A DNA stretch of 64,000 nt from Calditrichales bacterium MX18-03 (GCA_021083345.1 JAJGRE010000001.1:1-64000), one strand, 5' to 3'; numbered from the stretch's first letter, positions 47,202-56,206 are shown. The notes: a model not told the origin generated them from the letters alone. Numbers and translations are program-made.

Positions 47202-48546
47202 CGTATTGGTCGCTGAAATAGGCAGCACCACTACGGTAGTCAACGCATTCAATGAAATCAATTGCCCTTGCCCGAATTTTGTCGGGCAAGGGCAAGCCCC
47301 TACTACGGTGCTTGCTGGCGATGTAACCGTAGGACTTAAAGGTGCTGTAGAAGATCTGAAAAAGAACTTGAACATACCGGAATTGGAATGGGATGAATTC
47401 CTGGCTACCAGCAGTGCAGCCGGCGGACTCAGGATGACGGTGCATGGTCTGGTTTACGACATGACGGTGCGTGCTGCCAAAGAAGCTGCCTTGGGCGCAG
47501 GAGCCATCATCAAGCATGTGACGGCAGGAAAGCTCAGGCGGACAGACCTGAAAAAAATCCAGGACATCAATCCCAACATCATACTGGTTGCAGGCGGTGT
47601 TGATTACGGTGAGCGGGAGACTGCGCTGCACAACTTTGAAATGATTGCATCCCTGAATCTGAATATACCGGTCATCTATGCGGGAAATATCGAAAACCAC
47701 GATGAAATCCGCCTCATCGCTGAGGATTCAGGTGTAAGGGTCTATATCGTTGAAAATGTCTATCCCAAAGTCGATATGCTGAACGTTGAGCCCACCCGGA
47801 AGGTCATACAGGAAGTGTTTGAGGAACATATTATTCATGCACCCGGAATGACAAAGGTAAGGGAAATGGTCAACGGACCCATCATTCCCACACCGGGTGC
47901 CGTGATGGAAGCGGCCAAGGTATTGAAAGCTCATATCGGTGATCTGGTAGTGTTCGATGTCGGTGGTGCCACAACCGATGTCCATTCCGTGACAGAAGGC
48001 TCTGAGGAGATCAGCAGGATCCTCATCAGTCCGGAGCCGGTGGCAAAGCGTACGGTGGAGGGGGATTTGGGTGTTTATGTGAACCTGCTCCACATCATCG
48101 AAAAGATCGGCTTGGAGAATTTGAAAAAGGAATTTGAGGATGCCGAGGAATTGATCCGGAATGCAAAGCCGATTCCTCAATCGGATCGTGAAAAGCAGTT
48201 CATTGAGAGACTGGCAAAAGAAGCAGTGCTGACCTCTCTGGAAAGGCATGCTGGCAGCTTACGGCATCTGTATGGTTCCACAGGGAAGAAGACCGTTGCC
48301 GAAGGCAAGGACCTGACTGATATCAAGTATATCATCGGTACTGGCGGTGCACTGACCAGGCTGCCTGAACGGGTGGAAATCCTTAAGGCTGTGGGTAGGC
48401 ATAGCAAGGGTATAGAACTGTACCCCGGCAAAGAGGCGGAAATCCTGATTGACAACTATTATATCATGGCGTCATTGGGTGTGCTTTCAAAACGCTTTCC
48501 GGAAGCCGCATTGTCCCTTCTGCTTGAAAGCACGGGGCTCAAATAG
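47191..48546 (+). CDS. MutL/GlmL-family ATPase associated with ornithine aminomutase
   Basis: 451-residue protein of the GlmL/MutL family (ASKHA fold), found beside B12-dependent mutase genes and thought to protect or reactivate the mutase. ATPase blocks: VAEIGSTTTVV (about 7-17), ATSSAAGGLRM, VFDVGGATTDVHSV, IIGTGGALTRLP. AAGGGA precedes the ATG, which overlaps oraE. Residues about 24-36 are encoded by a perfect 14-bp inverted repeat. Role in this pathway is inferred from linkage. Confidence 0.88.
   Translation: MKINVLVAEIGSTTTVVNAFNEINCPCPNFVGQGQAPTTVLAGDVTVGLKGAVEDLKKNLNIPELEWDEFLATSSAAGGLRMTVHGLVYDMTVRAAKEAALGAGAIIKHVTAGKLRRTDLKKIQDINPNIILVAGGVDYGERETALHNFEMIASLNLNIPVIYAGNIENHDEIRLIAEDSGVRVYIVENVYPKVDMLNVEPTRKVIQEVFEEHIIHAPGMTKVREMVNGPIIPTPGAVMEAAKVLKAHIGDLVVFDVGGATTDVHSVTEGSEEISRILISPEPVAKRTVEGDLGVYVNLLHIIEKIGLENLKKEFEDAEELIRNAKPIPQSDREKQFIERLAKEAVLTSLERHAGSLRHLYGSTGKKTVAEGKDLTDIKYIIGTGGALTRLPERVEILKAVGRHSKGIELYPGKEAEILIDNYYIMASLGVLSKRFPEAALSLLLESTGLK
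47262..47295. repeat. 14-bp perfect inverted repeat inside the MutL-like gene
   Basis: TTGCCCTTGCCCGA and TCGGGCAAGGGCAA separated by ATTTTG, in frame, encoding C-P-C-P-N-F-V-G-Q-G-Q. It looks like a dispersed palindromic repeat taken up by the coding sequence, but the GQGQAPTTV part also looks like family sequence, so coincidence is possible. Confidence 0.65.
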
Positions 48547-48572
48547 AAGTAATAATGAAGTGAGGTTTTTTT

Positions 48573-49634
48573 ATGGGCTATCCCGCTTTAATTGTCAACT
48601 ACGAAAAGTTAAAGCATAATACACAATTTTTGATGGAGAAGTGCAGGCGCCACGGCATCGATGTGGTTCCCGTTACGAAGGTTTACTGCGGCGTGCCCGA
48701 GATAGCAAGGGCTTCAGTGGAAGCAGGCGCAAAGATGCTGGCAGACTCCAGGATCGAGAATATAATCAAGATGAAGGACATTCCAGTGCCGAAGGTGCTT
48801 CTGAGAATACCTATGAAGTCACAGGCTGAAGCGGTCGTGGAGCATGTTGATATCAGTTTGAATTCGGAATATGATACCATCAAAGCGATTTCGGATAAGG
48901 CCGTGGAAAAGGGCAAGGTCCATAAGATCGTCCTGATGATTGATATGGGGGACCTGAGAGAAGGTGTATGGCGTGCAGATGCCCTTGCGTTTGCAGGAAA
49001 GATTGTAGCCCTTGAAGGTGTCAAGCTGATCGGCGTCGGAACAAACTTGACCTGCTACGGCGGTGTCATTCCCAGCAAGGATAATCTAGGCAAGCTGGTG
49101 GAGCTGGCTGAAGCCATTGAGAGCCAGTACGGCATCCGGCTCGAGATCATTTCCGGCGGCAACTCAAGCAGCATACATCTGCTGGACAAGAGTGAAATGC
49201 CCAAACGCGTCAACCAGCTCCGGTTGGGGGAATCTATCGTACTGGGCAATGAGACGGCTTATGGTGAACGGATTGAAGGCACTTATGATGATGTTTTCAC
49301 CTTTGCTGCAGAAATCGTTGAGCTTAAGGAGAAGCCATCCATACCGGAAGGCGAGATCGGTATGGATGCTTTTGGTGAAAAACCCGTCTTTACCGACAAG
49401 GGCCTTCGCAGGCGTGCCATTCTGGCAGCCGGCAGACAGGATGCCAAGGTGGACGGTTTGACGCCGACAGATGAACGGATTGCCATTCTGGGAGCAAGCA
49501 GCGATCATTTGATTGTCGATATTACGGACTGCGATACCGAGTACCGGATCGGTGACATCATTACCTTCAAATTAGGTTATGGCGCTTTATTGGCAGCTGC
49601 TACATCGGAGTATGTCAATAAAATCGTTGAATAG
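48573..49634 (+). CDS. orr: Ornithine racemase
   Basis: PLP enzyme converting L-ornithine to D-ornithine, the substrate of OraS/OraE. 353 residues of the alanine-racemase-like fold-type III family; PLP lysine in VVPVTKVYCGVPEIA (about 26-40), later blocks IDMGDLREGVW, GVGTNLTCYGGV and ISGGNSSSIHLL. GTGAGG precedes the start. In C. sticklandii the orr gene comes first in the cluster; here it is last. Confidence 0.95.
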   Translation: MGYPALIVNYEKLKHNTQFLMEKCRRHGIDVVPVTKVYCGVPEIARASVEAGAKMLADSRIENIIKMKDIPVPKVLLRIPMKSQAEAVVEHVDISLNSEYDTIKAISDKAVEKGKVHKIVLMIDMGDLREGVWRADALAFAGKIVALEGVKLIGVGTNLTCYGGVIPSKDNLGKLVELAEAIESQYGIRLEIISGGNSSSIHLLDKSEMPKRVNQLRLGESIVLGNETAYGERIEGTYDDVFTFAAEIVELKEKPSIPEGEIGMDAFGEKPVFTDKGLRRRAILAAGRQDAKVDGLTPTDERIAILGASSDHLIVDITDCDTEYRIGDIITFKLGYGALLAAATSEYVNKIVE

Positions 49635-49645
49635 TCTATGCAAAA

Positions 49646-49684
49646 GTGCTGAGCTGACAACAGTTCAGCACACCTTTATTTTTT
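49646..49684 (+). terminator. Terminator of the ornithine operon
   Basis: GTGCTGAGCTG pairs with CAGTTCAGCAC (one G-T pair), loop ACAA, followed by CTTTATTTTTTG. Confidence 0.85.
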
Positions 49685-49733
49685 GTCGACATTGAGCTTG
49701 GTATAATATAAAATGGAAATTGGAGGTGATAAA

Positions 49734-51584
49734 ATGACCAGGAAGCTGTTAGCTCTCATTCTGATAATTGGAATGTTCCTGGGTGCCGGCCATGTTGTAA
49801 ATGCTGCCGAGGACAGAAGCTACCATATGAGCAGTTTTATTGTCAATGCAGAACTGGACACCTACGGCAATCTGTCTGTTGAAGAGCAAATCACCTATGA
49901 ATTTGAAGGCAGCTTCAACGGCGTTTACCGGACCCTTCGAACCGCTCAAAGCCACGGAATCGATCAAATCGAAGTTTATGTACTGAGCGGCAATAACTTC
50001 TATGCCCTGACGCAAGACGACTCGGAGGGTGAAAATACATTCCAGCTGCTGCAGGAAAGCGACGGCATCAAGATCAAAGCGTTTTCAAGATCCAGCAATG
50101 AAAGCAAATCCTTTCTTATAAAATATATCGTAATGGGAGCAGCTACCAAATACCAGGATACAGGAGAACTGTATTGGAAGTTCATGGGTACCGAAACCGA
50201 TGTTGATATTCTTGATTTTACCGTCAATATTAAGCTGCCGCAGGATGTACCGGAAGGGAAGCTCAGGGCCTTTGCCCATGGTCCGCTGTCCGGTGCCGTC
50301 AGTTTACCGGATCCTTCCACTGTAACGCTTTTTGTGAAAAAGCTCTTGCCTCATCAATTTGTAGAAGCCCGTATTCTGTTTCCGGAAGTGCTGATTGCAC
50401 AGTCCGACAAGGTCGTTTCTGCAGATGCAATGGAAAGGATTCTTGACGAAGAAGCCGATTGGGCAAACGAAGCCAATGCAAAGCGGTGGCGTGCACGGCT
50501 TGTCATATTCCTGTCGGCACTCTATGCCGTAATTGAGCTTTTTATGATCCTATTCCTTTACTTCAAGTATGATAAAGAGTTTAAGACCCATTTCAAAGGC
50601 GAATACTTTCGGGAACTGCCGGGAAAATATTCGCCCGCGGTGCTGTCTGTACTATGGAATTTTGGTGGAATCCATCCCAAGGATATCACGGCTGTCCTCA
50701 TGGACCTCGTCAGGAGACGTTATCTGCGCTTGATTGCCGAACAAGTGGAAATCAAAGGCTTTATTAAGCATAAGGTAGAGACGGATTATGCTTTTGAGTT
50801 GAATCCCGATGCTGATCCTGAGCAGCTGACAAAGCAGGAAAAGTATTTGATTGACTGGTTGATCACCACGGTTGGTAATGGAAGCCGTGTCACCTTGAAC
50901 CAGATTGAAAGTTCTTCCAAGACTGTCAGTGGCGCCAAAAGCTTCAAGGAAGACTATGATGCCTGGACTGCCTATGTCAGGGAAGAAGCGGAAGAATATG
51001 GCTTCTTCGATAAGAACGCGGTGAAAGGGCAGATATATGGCGTTTTGACAGCCGTTGCAGGTATGGTATTCGGAGGTTACACAGCAGCTGTCCACGGCAA
51101 TATTGCAGGGTTTGTCCTCCTTTTGATTACCTCTTTGGTATTGCTGGTCTATGCACTTTTGATCAAAAAGCGTTCCAAATACGGCGCAGAGCAATTTAAG
51201 ATGTGGAAGGCCTTCAGAAGGTTCCTCCTTCATTTCAGCACCATGGACCAGGCAAAGCTTCCCGCTGTGGTCATTTGGGAACACTATCTTGTCTATGCCA
51301 TCTCGTTGGGCGTGGCAAAGGAGGTCGTTAATCAGCTGAAGCTGGTATTCAGGGAGGAGACCTTCAACAATAGCAGCCTGACCTTTATGTATTACGGCGC
51401 ATACCGGCATCATGACGGATATTTCAATACCCTTAACCATATTACCGATACAATGGTGAAGACCACAGAATCCACCTACACACAAGCCATGTCAAAGCTT
51501 TCTTCAAGCAGCGGCAGCAAAGGCGGCGGCTTCTCCGGCGGCGGAGGCGGCGGCGGTGGTGGCGGTGGAGCCGGTGCTTTCTAA
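49734..51584 (+). CDS. DUF2207 membrane protein with Gly-rich tail
   Basis: 616 residues: signal peptide (1-24, ending VNAAE), an extracellular DUF2207 domain (about 28-225), a membrane segment (about 250-275), a cytosolic part (about 285-430), two further segments (about 435-482), and a C-terminal tail of Ser then almost pure Gly (last 20 residues). The ATG follows GGAGGTG and replaces one seven codons earlier. It is followed by lemA, a pairing seen in many bacteria, and the two products probably work together in the membrane; function is unknown. Confidence 0.88.
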   Translation: MTRKLLALILIIGMFLGAGHVVNAAEDRSYHMSSFIVNAELDTYGNLSVEEQITYEFEGSFNGVYRTLRTAQSHGIDQIEVYVLSGNNFYALTQDDSEGENTFQLLQESDGIKIKAFSRSSNESKSFLIKYIVMGAATKYQDTGELYWKFMGTETDVDILDFTVNIKLPQDVPEGKLRAFAHGPLSGAVSLPDPSTVTLFVKKLLPHQFVEARILFPEVLIAQSDKVVSADAMERILDEEADWANEANAKRWRARLVIFLSALYAVIELFMILFLYFKYDKEFKTHFKGEYFRELPGKYSPAVLSVLWNFGGIHPKDITAVLMDLVRRRYLRLIAEQVEIKGFIKHKVETDYAFELNPDADPEQLTKQEKYLIDWLITTVGNGSRVTLNQIESSSKTVSGAKSFKEDYDAWTAYVREEAEEYGFFDKNAVKGQIYGVLTAVAGMVFGGYTAAVHGNIAGFVLLLITSLVLLVYALLIKKRSKYGAEQFKMWKAFRRFLLHFSTMDQAKLPAVVIWEHYLVYAISLGVAKEVVNQLKLVFREETFNNSSLTFMYYGAYRHHDGYFNTLNHITDTMVKTTESTYTQAMSKLSSSSGSKGGGFSGGGGGGGGGGGAGAF

Positions 51585-51611
51585 GCAAACTCAATAAAGG
51601 AGGCAAGTGAA

Positions 51612-52160
51612 ATGACATTTATGATTCTTCTCGTCATCTCAGCAGTGTTTGTCTTTTTTGTAATCAGCACCTACAATAATCTTGTTGTCAGAAGAAACAG
51701 AGTCAAGAATGCGTGGGCACAGATCGATGTTCAACTGAAGAAACGGTTCGATCTCATCCCGAACCTGGTTGAAACAGTAAAAGGCTATGCCAGGCATGAG
51801 TCAGCCACCCTGGAAGCGGTTGTCAAAGCCAGGAACCAGTATGTAAGCGCTTCCACACCGGCTGATATGATGAATGCCAATGGTGCAATGAGCGGAGCAC
51901 TAGGAAGGCTGTTTGCCGTTGCAGAGAGCTATCCGGACCTCAAGGCAAATACCAATTTCACGGCATTGCAGGGCGAATTGTCGGGTATCGAGGAAAAAAT
52001 CGGGTATTCCCGACAATTCTACAATGATACCGTCCTGATATACAACAACGCCATACAGGTATTTCCGGCCAATCTGTTCGCAGGGATGTTCGGTTTCAGG
52101 GAAGAGCCCTACTTTAAAGCAGATGAAGCAGAACGGCAGAATATTCATGTAAAATTCTAG
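51612..52160 (+). CDS. lemA: LemA family protein
   Basis: 182 residues: N-terminal membrane segment (2-21), then a helical LemA domain with the family pattern YNNLVVRRNRVKNAWAQIDVQLKKRFDLIPNLVETVKGYA, and RQFYNDTVLIYNNAIQVFPANLFAGMFGF near the end. AAAGGAGG precedes it. Function poorly known; linked to the DUF2207 gene 27 nt upstream. Confidence 0.93.
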   Translation: MTFMILLVISAVFVFFVISTYNNLVVRRNRVKNAWAQIDVQLKKRFDLIPNLVETVKGYARHESATLEAVVKARNQYVSASTPADMMNANGAMSGALGRLFAVAESYPDLKANTNFTALQGELSGIEEKIGYSRQFYNDTVLIYNNAIQVFPANLFAGMFGFREEPYFKADEAERQNIHVKF

Positions 52161-52181
52161 CGAGACTTCAGTTGACTTCTA

Positions 52182-52216
52182 AAAGAACGTCCTGTTCGGC
52201 AGCACGTTCTTTTATT
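52182..52216 (+). terminator. Terminator after lemA
   Basis: AAAGAACGT pairs with ACGTTCTTT across a 13-nt loop, followed by TTATT. Confidence 0.72.
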
Positions 52217-52221
52217 GATGC

Positions 52222-52250
52222 TTGAAAAGAACGTATGTTCGTATTATAAT
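52222..52250 (+). promoter_or_regulatory. SOS-controlled promoter of rarA with LexA box
   Basis: TTGAAA (52222-52227), 17 nt, TATAAT (52245-52250). The spacer contains GAAC-GTAT-GTTC (52229-52240), a perfect Gram-positive LexA (DinR) box, so LexA would block polymerase binding directly. Confidence 0.88.
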
Positions 52251-52283
52251 GGGAGTATATTACAGTGTAAAGGAAAGAATGGA

Positions 52284-53618
52284 ATGAAAAACAATCAGTT
52301 CAGCCTGTTTGATATGAACAGGGAAATGGAAATAAAGAAGGACGGTCCATTGGCAATGCGCATGAGACCGGAGACCTTGGAGGAATTTATTGGCCAGGAG
52401 GATATCATCGGGCCGGGTAAGCTTCTGTACCGTGCGATAAAGGCCGATAAGCTGACTTCCCTGGTTTTCTTCGGGCCGCCTGGGACGGGCAAGACGACCT
52501 TGGCAAAGGTGATCGCCAATACCACCCAATCTCACTTCGAGCAGCTGAATGCCGTTACTTCGGGCGTGGCGGATATCAAGAAAGTGGTTGAGGAAGCAAA
52601 AAACCGGCGTGGCATGTACGGAAAGAAAACCATACTATTCGTAGATGAAATACACCGCTTCAACAAATCACAGCAGGATGCCCTGCTGCCCTCAGTAGAG
52701 GACGGCACCTTGACGCTGATTGGCGCAACGACGGAAAATCCGTATTTCGAGGTCAATGATGCCCTGTTGTCGAGATCCACCATATTCAGGCTGCATCCCC
52801 TTAAGGATGACGATATCAGAAAGATTATCCAGCGATGCATCAGCGACGAAAGAAAAGGACTCGGTGCCTACCGGATCGAAATTACACCTGATGCCATGGC
52901 GCATCTGATAAATATCGCAAACGGAGATGCAAGAGCCGCCCTGAATGCACTGGAGCTTGCCGCCCTTACCACAGAACGGAATGAAAGCGACCGTATCCTG
53001 ATTGATTTGAAAATTGCCGAAGAATGCATTCAGAAAAGGGCTATCCATTATGACAAAAAAGGCGAGAACCATTATGACACCATATCCGCTTTCATTAAAA
53101 GCATGCGGGGATCCGATCCCGATGCCGTCCTGCATTATCTGGCCAAGATGCTTTATGCGGGGGAAGACCCGCTTTTTATCATCAGACGGATCATTATCTG
53201 CGCATCGGAGGATGTAGGAAATGCCGATCCCAACGCGTTGGTTGTCGCAGTCGCAGCAGCCAATGCACTGCAGATGGTGGGCATGCCGGAAGGACGGCTG
53301 ATTCTCTCGCAGGCCGCCTTGTATGTTGCTTGTGCTCCCAAGAGCAATACGGCGCTGACCAGCATCATGAAAGCACTTGGAGACATCGAGAGCGGGAACA
53401 CGGGGGCCGTACCGCTTCATTTGCGGAATAATGCTTTCAAGGGTGCAAAGGAATGGGGTTACGGCATCGAATACAAATATCCCCATGACTTCGAAGGAAA
53501 CTATGTCGAGCAGCAATACCTGCCCGATGAGCTGGCCGATAAAAAATACTACTTCCCCTCTGGCAACGGGCAGGAAAAGAAGCATCACGACCTTCCAAAG
53601 CTGAAAAACCGCGGATGA
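52284..53618 (+). CDS. rarA: Replication-associated recombination AAA+ ATPase RarA/MgsA
   Basis: Clamp-loader-like ATPase acting at stalled forks. 444 residues: a PIP-like N-terminus (NQFSLFD), Walker A FFGPPGTGKTT, Walker B LFVDEIHRFNKSQQDALLP, sensor GATTENPYFEVNDALLSR, and the C-terminal tetramerisation part with EDVGNADP. I start at the ATG of MKNNQFSLFD, as upstream starts have no ribosome site and overlap the LexA-controlled promoter. The LexA box makes it an SOS gene here. Confidence 0.94.
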   Translation: MKNNQFSLFDMNREMEIKKDGPLAMRMRPETLEEFIGQEDIIGPGKLLYRAIKADKLTSLVFFGPPGTGKTTLAKVIANTTQSHFEQLNAVTSGVADIKKVVEEAKNRRGMYGKKTILFVDEIHRFNKSQQDALLPSVEDGTLTLIGATTENPYFEVNDALLSRSTIFRLHPLKDDDIRKIIQRCISDERKGLGAYRIEITPDAMAHLINIANGDARAALNALELAALTTERNESDRILIDLKIAEECIQKRAIHYDKKGENHYDTISAFIKSMRGSDPDAVLHYLAKMLYAGEDPLFIIRRIIICASEDVGNADPNALVVAVAAANALQMVGMPEGRLILSQAALYVACAPKSNTALTSIMKALGDIESGNTGAVPLHLRNNAFKGAKEWGYGIEYKYPHDFEGNYVEQQYLPDELADKKYYFPSGNGQEKKHHDLPKLKNRG

Positions 53619-53638
53619 CCAATCCAGCGGTTTTTTTT
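53604..53638 (+). terminator. Terminator after rarA
   Basis: AACCGC and GGAT pair with ATCC and GCGGTT (one bulged A), followed by eight T. It overlaps the end of the rarA frame. Confidence 0.85.
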
Positions 53639-53699
53639 ATCAACATTTAATCTTTCCATATGCTGCTACATATAATGTAAAGATGGGGGAGGTATCCAT

Positions 53700-54065
53700 A
53701 TGACCTGTAAATACTGCGGCAGCAGCCAGACAATTTGCATATACGACTATAGTGAAGTCCGGTTTCAGTGCATTAACGGGCATATCTGGCATGAGCAATA
53801 CAAGGAAGACGGAGGTGCTTTCGACAAGCCGGAAGAAATCACTTACAGCTTTGAGGATACACTTTTTCCATGTGAAAAAGATATATACGCCCAAATCATG
53901 GATGTTTTCCAAAAACAAAAAAGGCACGGTTTCAGTGGGGAGGTGCTCAATGATATACGCGGCGTGCTGAATCGTTCCGGGCTGGATGAGGAAACGGCAG
54001 AAAAGCTGTACAAAAAGATTGTTCACTATAATCCGAATAAATGTATTGAGGGGGGAAAGGAATGA
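53700..54065 (+). CDS. Small zinc-ribbon-like protein, unknown function
   Basis: 121 residues. N-terminal CKYCGSSQTICIYDYSEVRFQCINGHIWHE has Cys pairs and a CxxGH ending like a zinc ribbon. The rest is helical and acidic with DIRGVLNRSGLDEETAEKLYKKI, ending CIEGGKE. GGGGGAGG precedes the ATG. Its last 4 nt (ATGA) overlap the following gene, so the two are co-translated. No family recognised. Confidence 0.7.
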   Translation: MTCKYCGSSQTICIYDYSEVRFQCINGHIWHEQYKEDGGAFDKPEEITYSFEDTLFPCEKDIYAQIMDVFQKQKRHGFSGEVLNDIRGVLNRSGLDEETAEKLYKKIVHYNPNKCIEGGKE

Positions 54066-54370
54066 GCAGAAGTCGAAAACATGTGAAAACAGGGCTCAAT
54101 AAGTCTGTTTCGGGCAATGCATACGGAAAAGCATGTCAAGTGGATAACCATAAAGACACATCGGATGATAAAAAGGAAGCTAGCAGCAGCATAACACCGA
54201 AAGCCAAAGAATCCGTATCCTCCATCAAATGGAACGGACCGGCAGACCGCAATGCGGAGCTCAGCAGATATGAAGAATATGGCATAAAATTCAAGCGGAA
54301 CCAGAACGGTATGAGCATTTTGACTTTATTGGAGAAAATTACAAGAAACAAGAAGAACCGTTCGTTGTAA
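54062..54370 (+). CDS. Hypothetical protein, 102 residues
   Basis: Basic, Ser/Lys-rich and probably disordered in residues 1-60 (MSRSRKHVKTGLNKSVSGNAYGKAC), then a short ordered piece with PADRNAELSRYEEYGIKFKRNQNGMSILTLLEKI. GGGGGGAAAGG lies before the ATG, which overlaps the previous stop. Coupled to the zinc-ribbon-like gene; function unknown. Confidence 0.65.
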   Translation: MSRSRKHVKTGLNKSVSGNAYGKACQVDNHKDTSDDKKEASSSITPKAKESVSSIKWNGPADRNAELSRYEEYGIKFKRNQNGMSILTLLEKITRNKKNRSL

Positions 54371-54393
54371 TAGGAGTTAATTTGCAAACCAGC

Positions 54394-54420
54394 AAAAAAA
54401 CGGATGGTCTGCCACCCGTT
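54394..54420 (-). terminator. Terminator of the minus-strand propeller-like gene
   Basis: Read on the minus strand, AACGGGTGG pairs with CCATCCGTT (loop CAGA, one G-T pair) and is followed by TTTTTTT. It overlaps the stop codon. Confidence 0.82.
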
Positions 54421-56206
54421 ACATATTTTGTTTCAAGAAGTTTCCTAGTTTTTTAAGCAACCCTTGGGACTCTTTTTTGTCCTGAGCAGGCTCATCCTTC
54501 TTAGGACTGATTTCTTCGTTGCGATCATCACGAGCCGGCAAATCTGATGATGATAACATTCCTGCTTCTGTGATTCTATCCGGCTCGGTATTAACTATTT
54601 CACTATAAGGTTTTTTGTCAATTTGAGGAATGGCCACGCCGATTGCGTGTCCCGAAGTATTTGACGTACCGTGATAGGCAGAAGCTGCAACCGTACCGCC
54701 GTATTTCATCTCTCCGTTGATGAATCTCTCTTTAAAGCCCGAGGGTTTGCTGGCTGTTTTTCGGTTCAAGTCTTGATTGATTGTTGATGGCCTATCCATA
54801 AAGACCGGCATCGTACTGCTGTTCATAAACTGCTCTTTAAATTTGCTGTTTCGAAGGTAAGTCCCTTTTTTCATGTCATTTACTTTTGTCTCGCTATCTG
54901 GCGTGTGCGGTCCTTTCATCTCCACAATCTTTTCCGGTTTGTCAGTCAGCTTTGTCTGGATTGTTTTGATGTCTTCTGTTATGGTGCTGATTTGTCTGAC
55001 AAGATAGGGTATCAGTTCTTCCAAGCTCTGAATCGACATAGGTTCCAACGGGTTGCTGCCAATTGCTTCTTCGTTTGCGGAAGCGGTGTCAATTTGTTCT
55101 ATGCTATGAAGGTTCAATTCATCATCAATATAAAGATAACGTATTGTTATCCCAACCCCGTTATCTGATGCTTTCAAATGTTTTACAGCTGCCGGCGGAT
55201 TTTCAAAAGGGATGAGCGTCTGGTCGGACCATGTGCGCGTGTCTTCATCAAAGTGAATTCGAAATAAGTCCTTTTCATAAATCCATTCTGCGAATAATAA
55301 ATCCTCCTGTAAAAAATACGTTGGCTTCTTGAGATGTTCATCCAGTTCAAGCTTACTCATTGTAACAAATTCGAAGCTCTCGTCCAAAACCGATTTCTTC
55401 TGAAAATAGAAAAGGATAGCAAGATTATCTTCAAAGGCATGGCAAAGTAAATGCATCTTGGACCCTTGAGGAAGCAAATCAATACGGATATTGCTGTTGG
55501 ATAGACCTGCAACTTTACTGTGATTCCATTTATCTTCATCAGGAACATAATGATAGAAATTCAATCGGGTGGATTTGCCGTCACTCCAGGTTGCAACAAA
55601 GGCTATTGCGCCATTACTTGCCCTTGCAGCACAAAAGGACTTTTCCAAATCTTCCGAGTATATCTCTGAAATGCTGGTTTTCCTGAAGCTTTCGTCAACA
55701 CGATACAAATGGTATATATTGTAAAAGTTCAAAAGCGGGAGGCTTGTCGCATATAAAACATGGATGCACTGATCCAAGATGAACATATCCAACAATACGA
55801 TATGACTATTGTATTTAAAATTTTCAATGACTTCCATGAGCCAACGCTTCTCTTTATAGCTGAAAAGTATCAACTCTCCATTCCTGCTATGGCACACCAA
55901 GTAGATGGTATTATCCTGATCCATTGACACAAGAAACGGTTCATTTACCTGGTTGATCAGCATAGTATCTCTAGTACTTCCGTCATATGACCTTTCTTTA
56001 AGCAGGATTGCAGAATTTGTATGGTAAAAAAAGTACTTGTTATTCTGAATATCTTCAATTACCGCAGGAAGTCTTGCAGAAAACAATTGAATCACCCCTT
56101 TTTTTGACCTACAAATATATATGTTAATACGCTGCTTTTTATGTCCAAATACCGGCATCAGGTCAATCAGATAAATCTCCTCAATTTTTAAAGAAGTACT
56201 CACCAA
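54419..56206 (-). CDS. Putative beta-propeller protein with disordered tail, unknown function
   Basis: 595 residues, no signal peptide or membrane segment. Residues about 10-375 consist of repeated blocks of alternating hydrophobic strands with aromatic and Asp/Lys turns (for example NTIYLVCHSRNGELILFSYKEKRW and KMHLLCHAFEDNLAILFYF), suggesting a propeller. A short helical segment (about 385-430) and a disordered tail follow, with two copies of FKE-x-F-x-N (NSKFKEQFMNSS and PSGFKERFINGE) and a C-terminal amphipathic piece GLLKKLGNFLKQNM. Start uncertain: TTG at 56206 has no clear ribosome site. Divergent from the paralog pair; a spore role is possible but unproven. Confidence 0.65.
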   Translation of the reverse strand: MVSTSLKIEEIYLIDLMPVFGHKKQRINIYICRSKKGVIQLFSARLPAVIEDIQNNKYFFYHTNSAILLKERSYDGSTRDTMLINQVNEPFLVSMDQDNTIYLVCHSRNGELILFSYKEKRWLMEVIENFKYNSHIVLLDMFILDQCIHVLYATSLPLLNFYNIYHLYRVDESFRKTSISEIYSEDLEKSFCAARASNGAIAFVATWSDGKSTRLNFYHYVPDEDKWNHSKVAGLSNSNIRIDLLPQGSKMHLLCHAFEDNLAILFYFQKKSVLDESFEFVTMSKLELDEHLKKPTYFLQEDLLFAEWIYEKDLFRIHFDEDTRTWSDQTLIPFENPPAAVKHLKASDNGVGITIRYLYIDDELNLHSIEQIDTASANEEAIGSNPLEPMSIQSLEELIPYLVRQISTITEDIKTIQTKLTDKPEKIVEMKGPHTPDSETKVNDMKKGTYLRNSKFKEQFMNSSTMPVFMDRPSTINQDLNRKTASKPSGFKERFINGEMKYGGTVAASAYHGTSNTSGHAIGVAIPQIDKKPYSEIVNTEPDRITEAGMLSSSDLPARDDRNEEISPKKDEPAQDKKESQGLLKKLGNFLKQNM

